Assembly: GCA_016182435.1 (NCBI GenBank)
Contig: JACPGN010000308.1
Location: 1-5,713, forward strand
From: Lentisphaerota bacterium
GTDB taxonomy: Bacteria; Verrucomicrobiota; Kiritimatiellia; JAAZAB01
Direction: 5' to 3'
Length of the DNA stretch: 5,713 nucleotides
A model generated the notes under the pieces. That model was not told the origin of the DNA and searched no databases. It saw only the letters and a program-made list of their open reading frames with translations. Made by a program: the position numbers and the translations under genes. Shown here one piece after another: positions 5,498-5,713 of this stretch (the first letter of the stretch is position 1; each line of letters opens with the position of its first letter).

Positions 5498-5713
5498 ATG
5501 AATCTACAGCTGGTTGCCAATACGATTCGCGGCTTAGTCATGGATAGCGTGCAGAAGGCCAATAGCGGCCATCCGGGCATGCCGATGGGCACAGCCGATT
5601 TTGCCGCGGTCTTATTCCTCAAGCACCTGAAATATTGTCCGGCCAACCCGGCCTGGCCCGACCGCGACCGCTTTGTCCTTTCCGCCGGGCATGGCTGTAT
5701 GCTGCTCTACAGC
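5498..5713 (+). CDS. tkt: Transketolase, N-terminal part (cut by window edge)
   Basis: Thiamine-diphosphate enzyme moving two-carbon ketol units between sugar phosphates in the non-oxidative pentose phosphate (or Calvin) pathway; cytosolic. Only 72 codons of an expected ~650-680 are present, and the frame is open to the last base. The N-terminus is diagnostic: [36 protein letters not shown], then [23 protein letters not shown]. His25 in SGHPGMPMG and His65 in GHG correspond to the active-site histidines H26 and H66 of E. coli transketolase. The residue after GHG is Cys67 where Ser is usual. The start codon at 5498 has a GAGGG Shine-Dalgarno sequence and gives the normal family N-terminus, with no extension. 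No downstream partners are visible. Confidence 0.95.
   Translation, partial: MNLQLVANTIRGLVMDSVQKANSGHPGMPMGTADFAAVLFLKHLKYCPANPAWPDRDRFVLSAGHGCMLLYS

Noticed and set aside
4557..5646. Minus-strand frames opposite queA and tkt (up to 235 codons)
   Set aside because: Antisense to clearly identified genes and repeats; composition is Arg-rich with no motifs.

Overview
The window is about 5.7 kb of a moderately GC-rich bacterial chromosome. It probably comes from the Planctomycetes-Verrucomicrobia-Lentisphaerae (PVC) group, most plausibly a verrucomicrobium. This is an inference from three things: a stand-alone pseudopilin of the '[22 protein letters not shown]' family that is greatly expanded in those phyla; intergenic spacers filled with palindromic repeats, including CACGGAT/ATCCGTG units; and the sequence character of the housekeeping genes. 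No rRNA or other phylogenetic marker is present, so the phylum is not proven.

Layout. On the minus strand, reading right to left, there is a pseudopilin gene (3104-3754), then pyruvate phosphate dikinase ppdK (129-2858), then the first 44 codons of a probable exported protein (132 down to 1, cut by the window edge). That last gene overlaps the ppdK stop by a TTGA junction. On the plus strand are the tRNA-queuosine enzyme gene queA (4170-5210) and the first 72 codons of a transketolase gene (5498 to the right edge). The pseudopilin and queA are divergent, separated by 415 bp. The pseudopilin forms a complete single-gene transcription unit with a sigma70-like promoter, a strong Shine-Dalgarno sequence, the CDS and a T-rich hairpin terminator.

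The genes do not form one pathway. PpdK interconverts pyruvate and phosphoenolpyruvate (PPi-linked glycolysis or gluconeogenesis). Transketolase belongs to the non-oxidative pentose phosphate pathway. QueA makes epoxyqueuosine in tRNA. The pseudopilin and the partial exported protein belong to the cell envelope or secreted fraction.

The most notable content is between the genes. The spacer upstream of ppdK carries a REP-like inverted pair with GTAG heads (2894-2965). The pseudopilin/queA spacer carries six short hairpins arranged with near-perfect mirror symmetry around position ~4026, bracketed by an exact 11-bp inverted repeat (3921-4131). The queA/tkt spacer carries an ~89-nt nested inverted repeat of CACGGAT-type units around a perfect 12-bp palindrome (5362-5450). 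Two further GC-rich hairpin clusters (3877-3910 and 5324-5360) look like related mutually exclusive foldbacks. These are probably genome-wide multi-copy elements, but copy number cannot be judged from this window alone.
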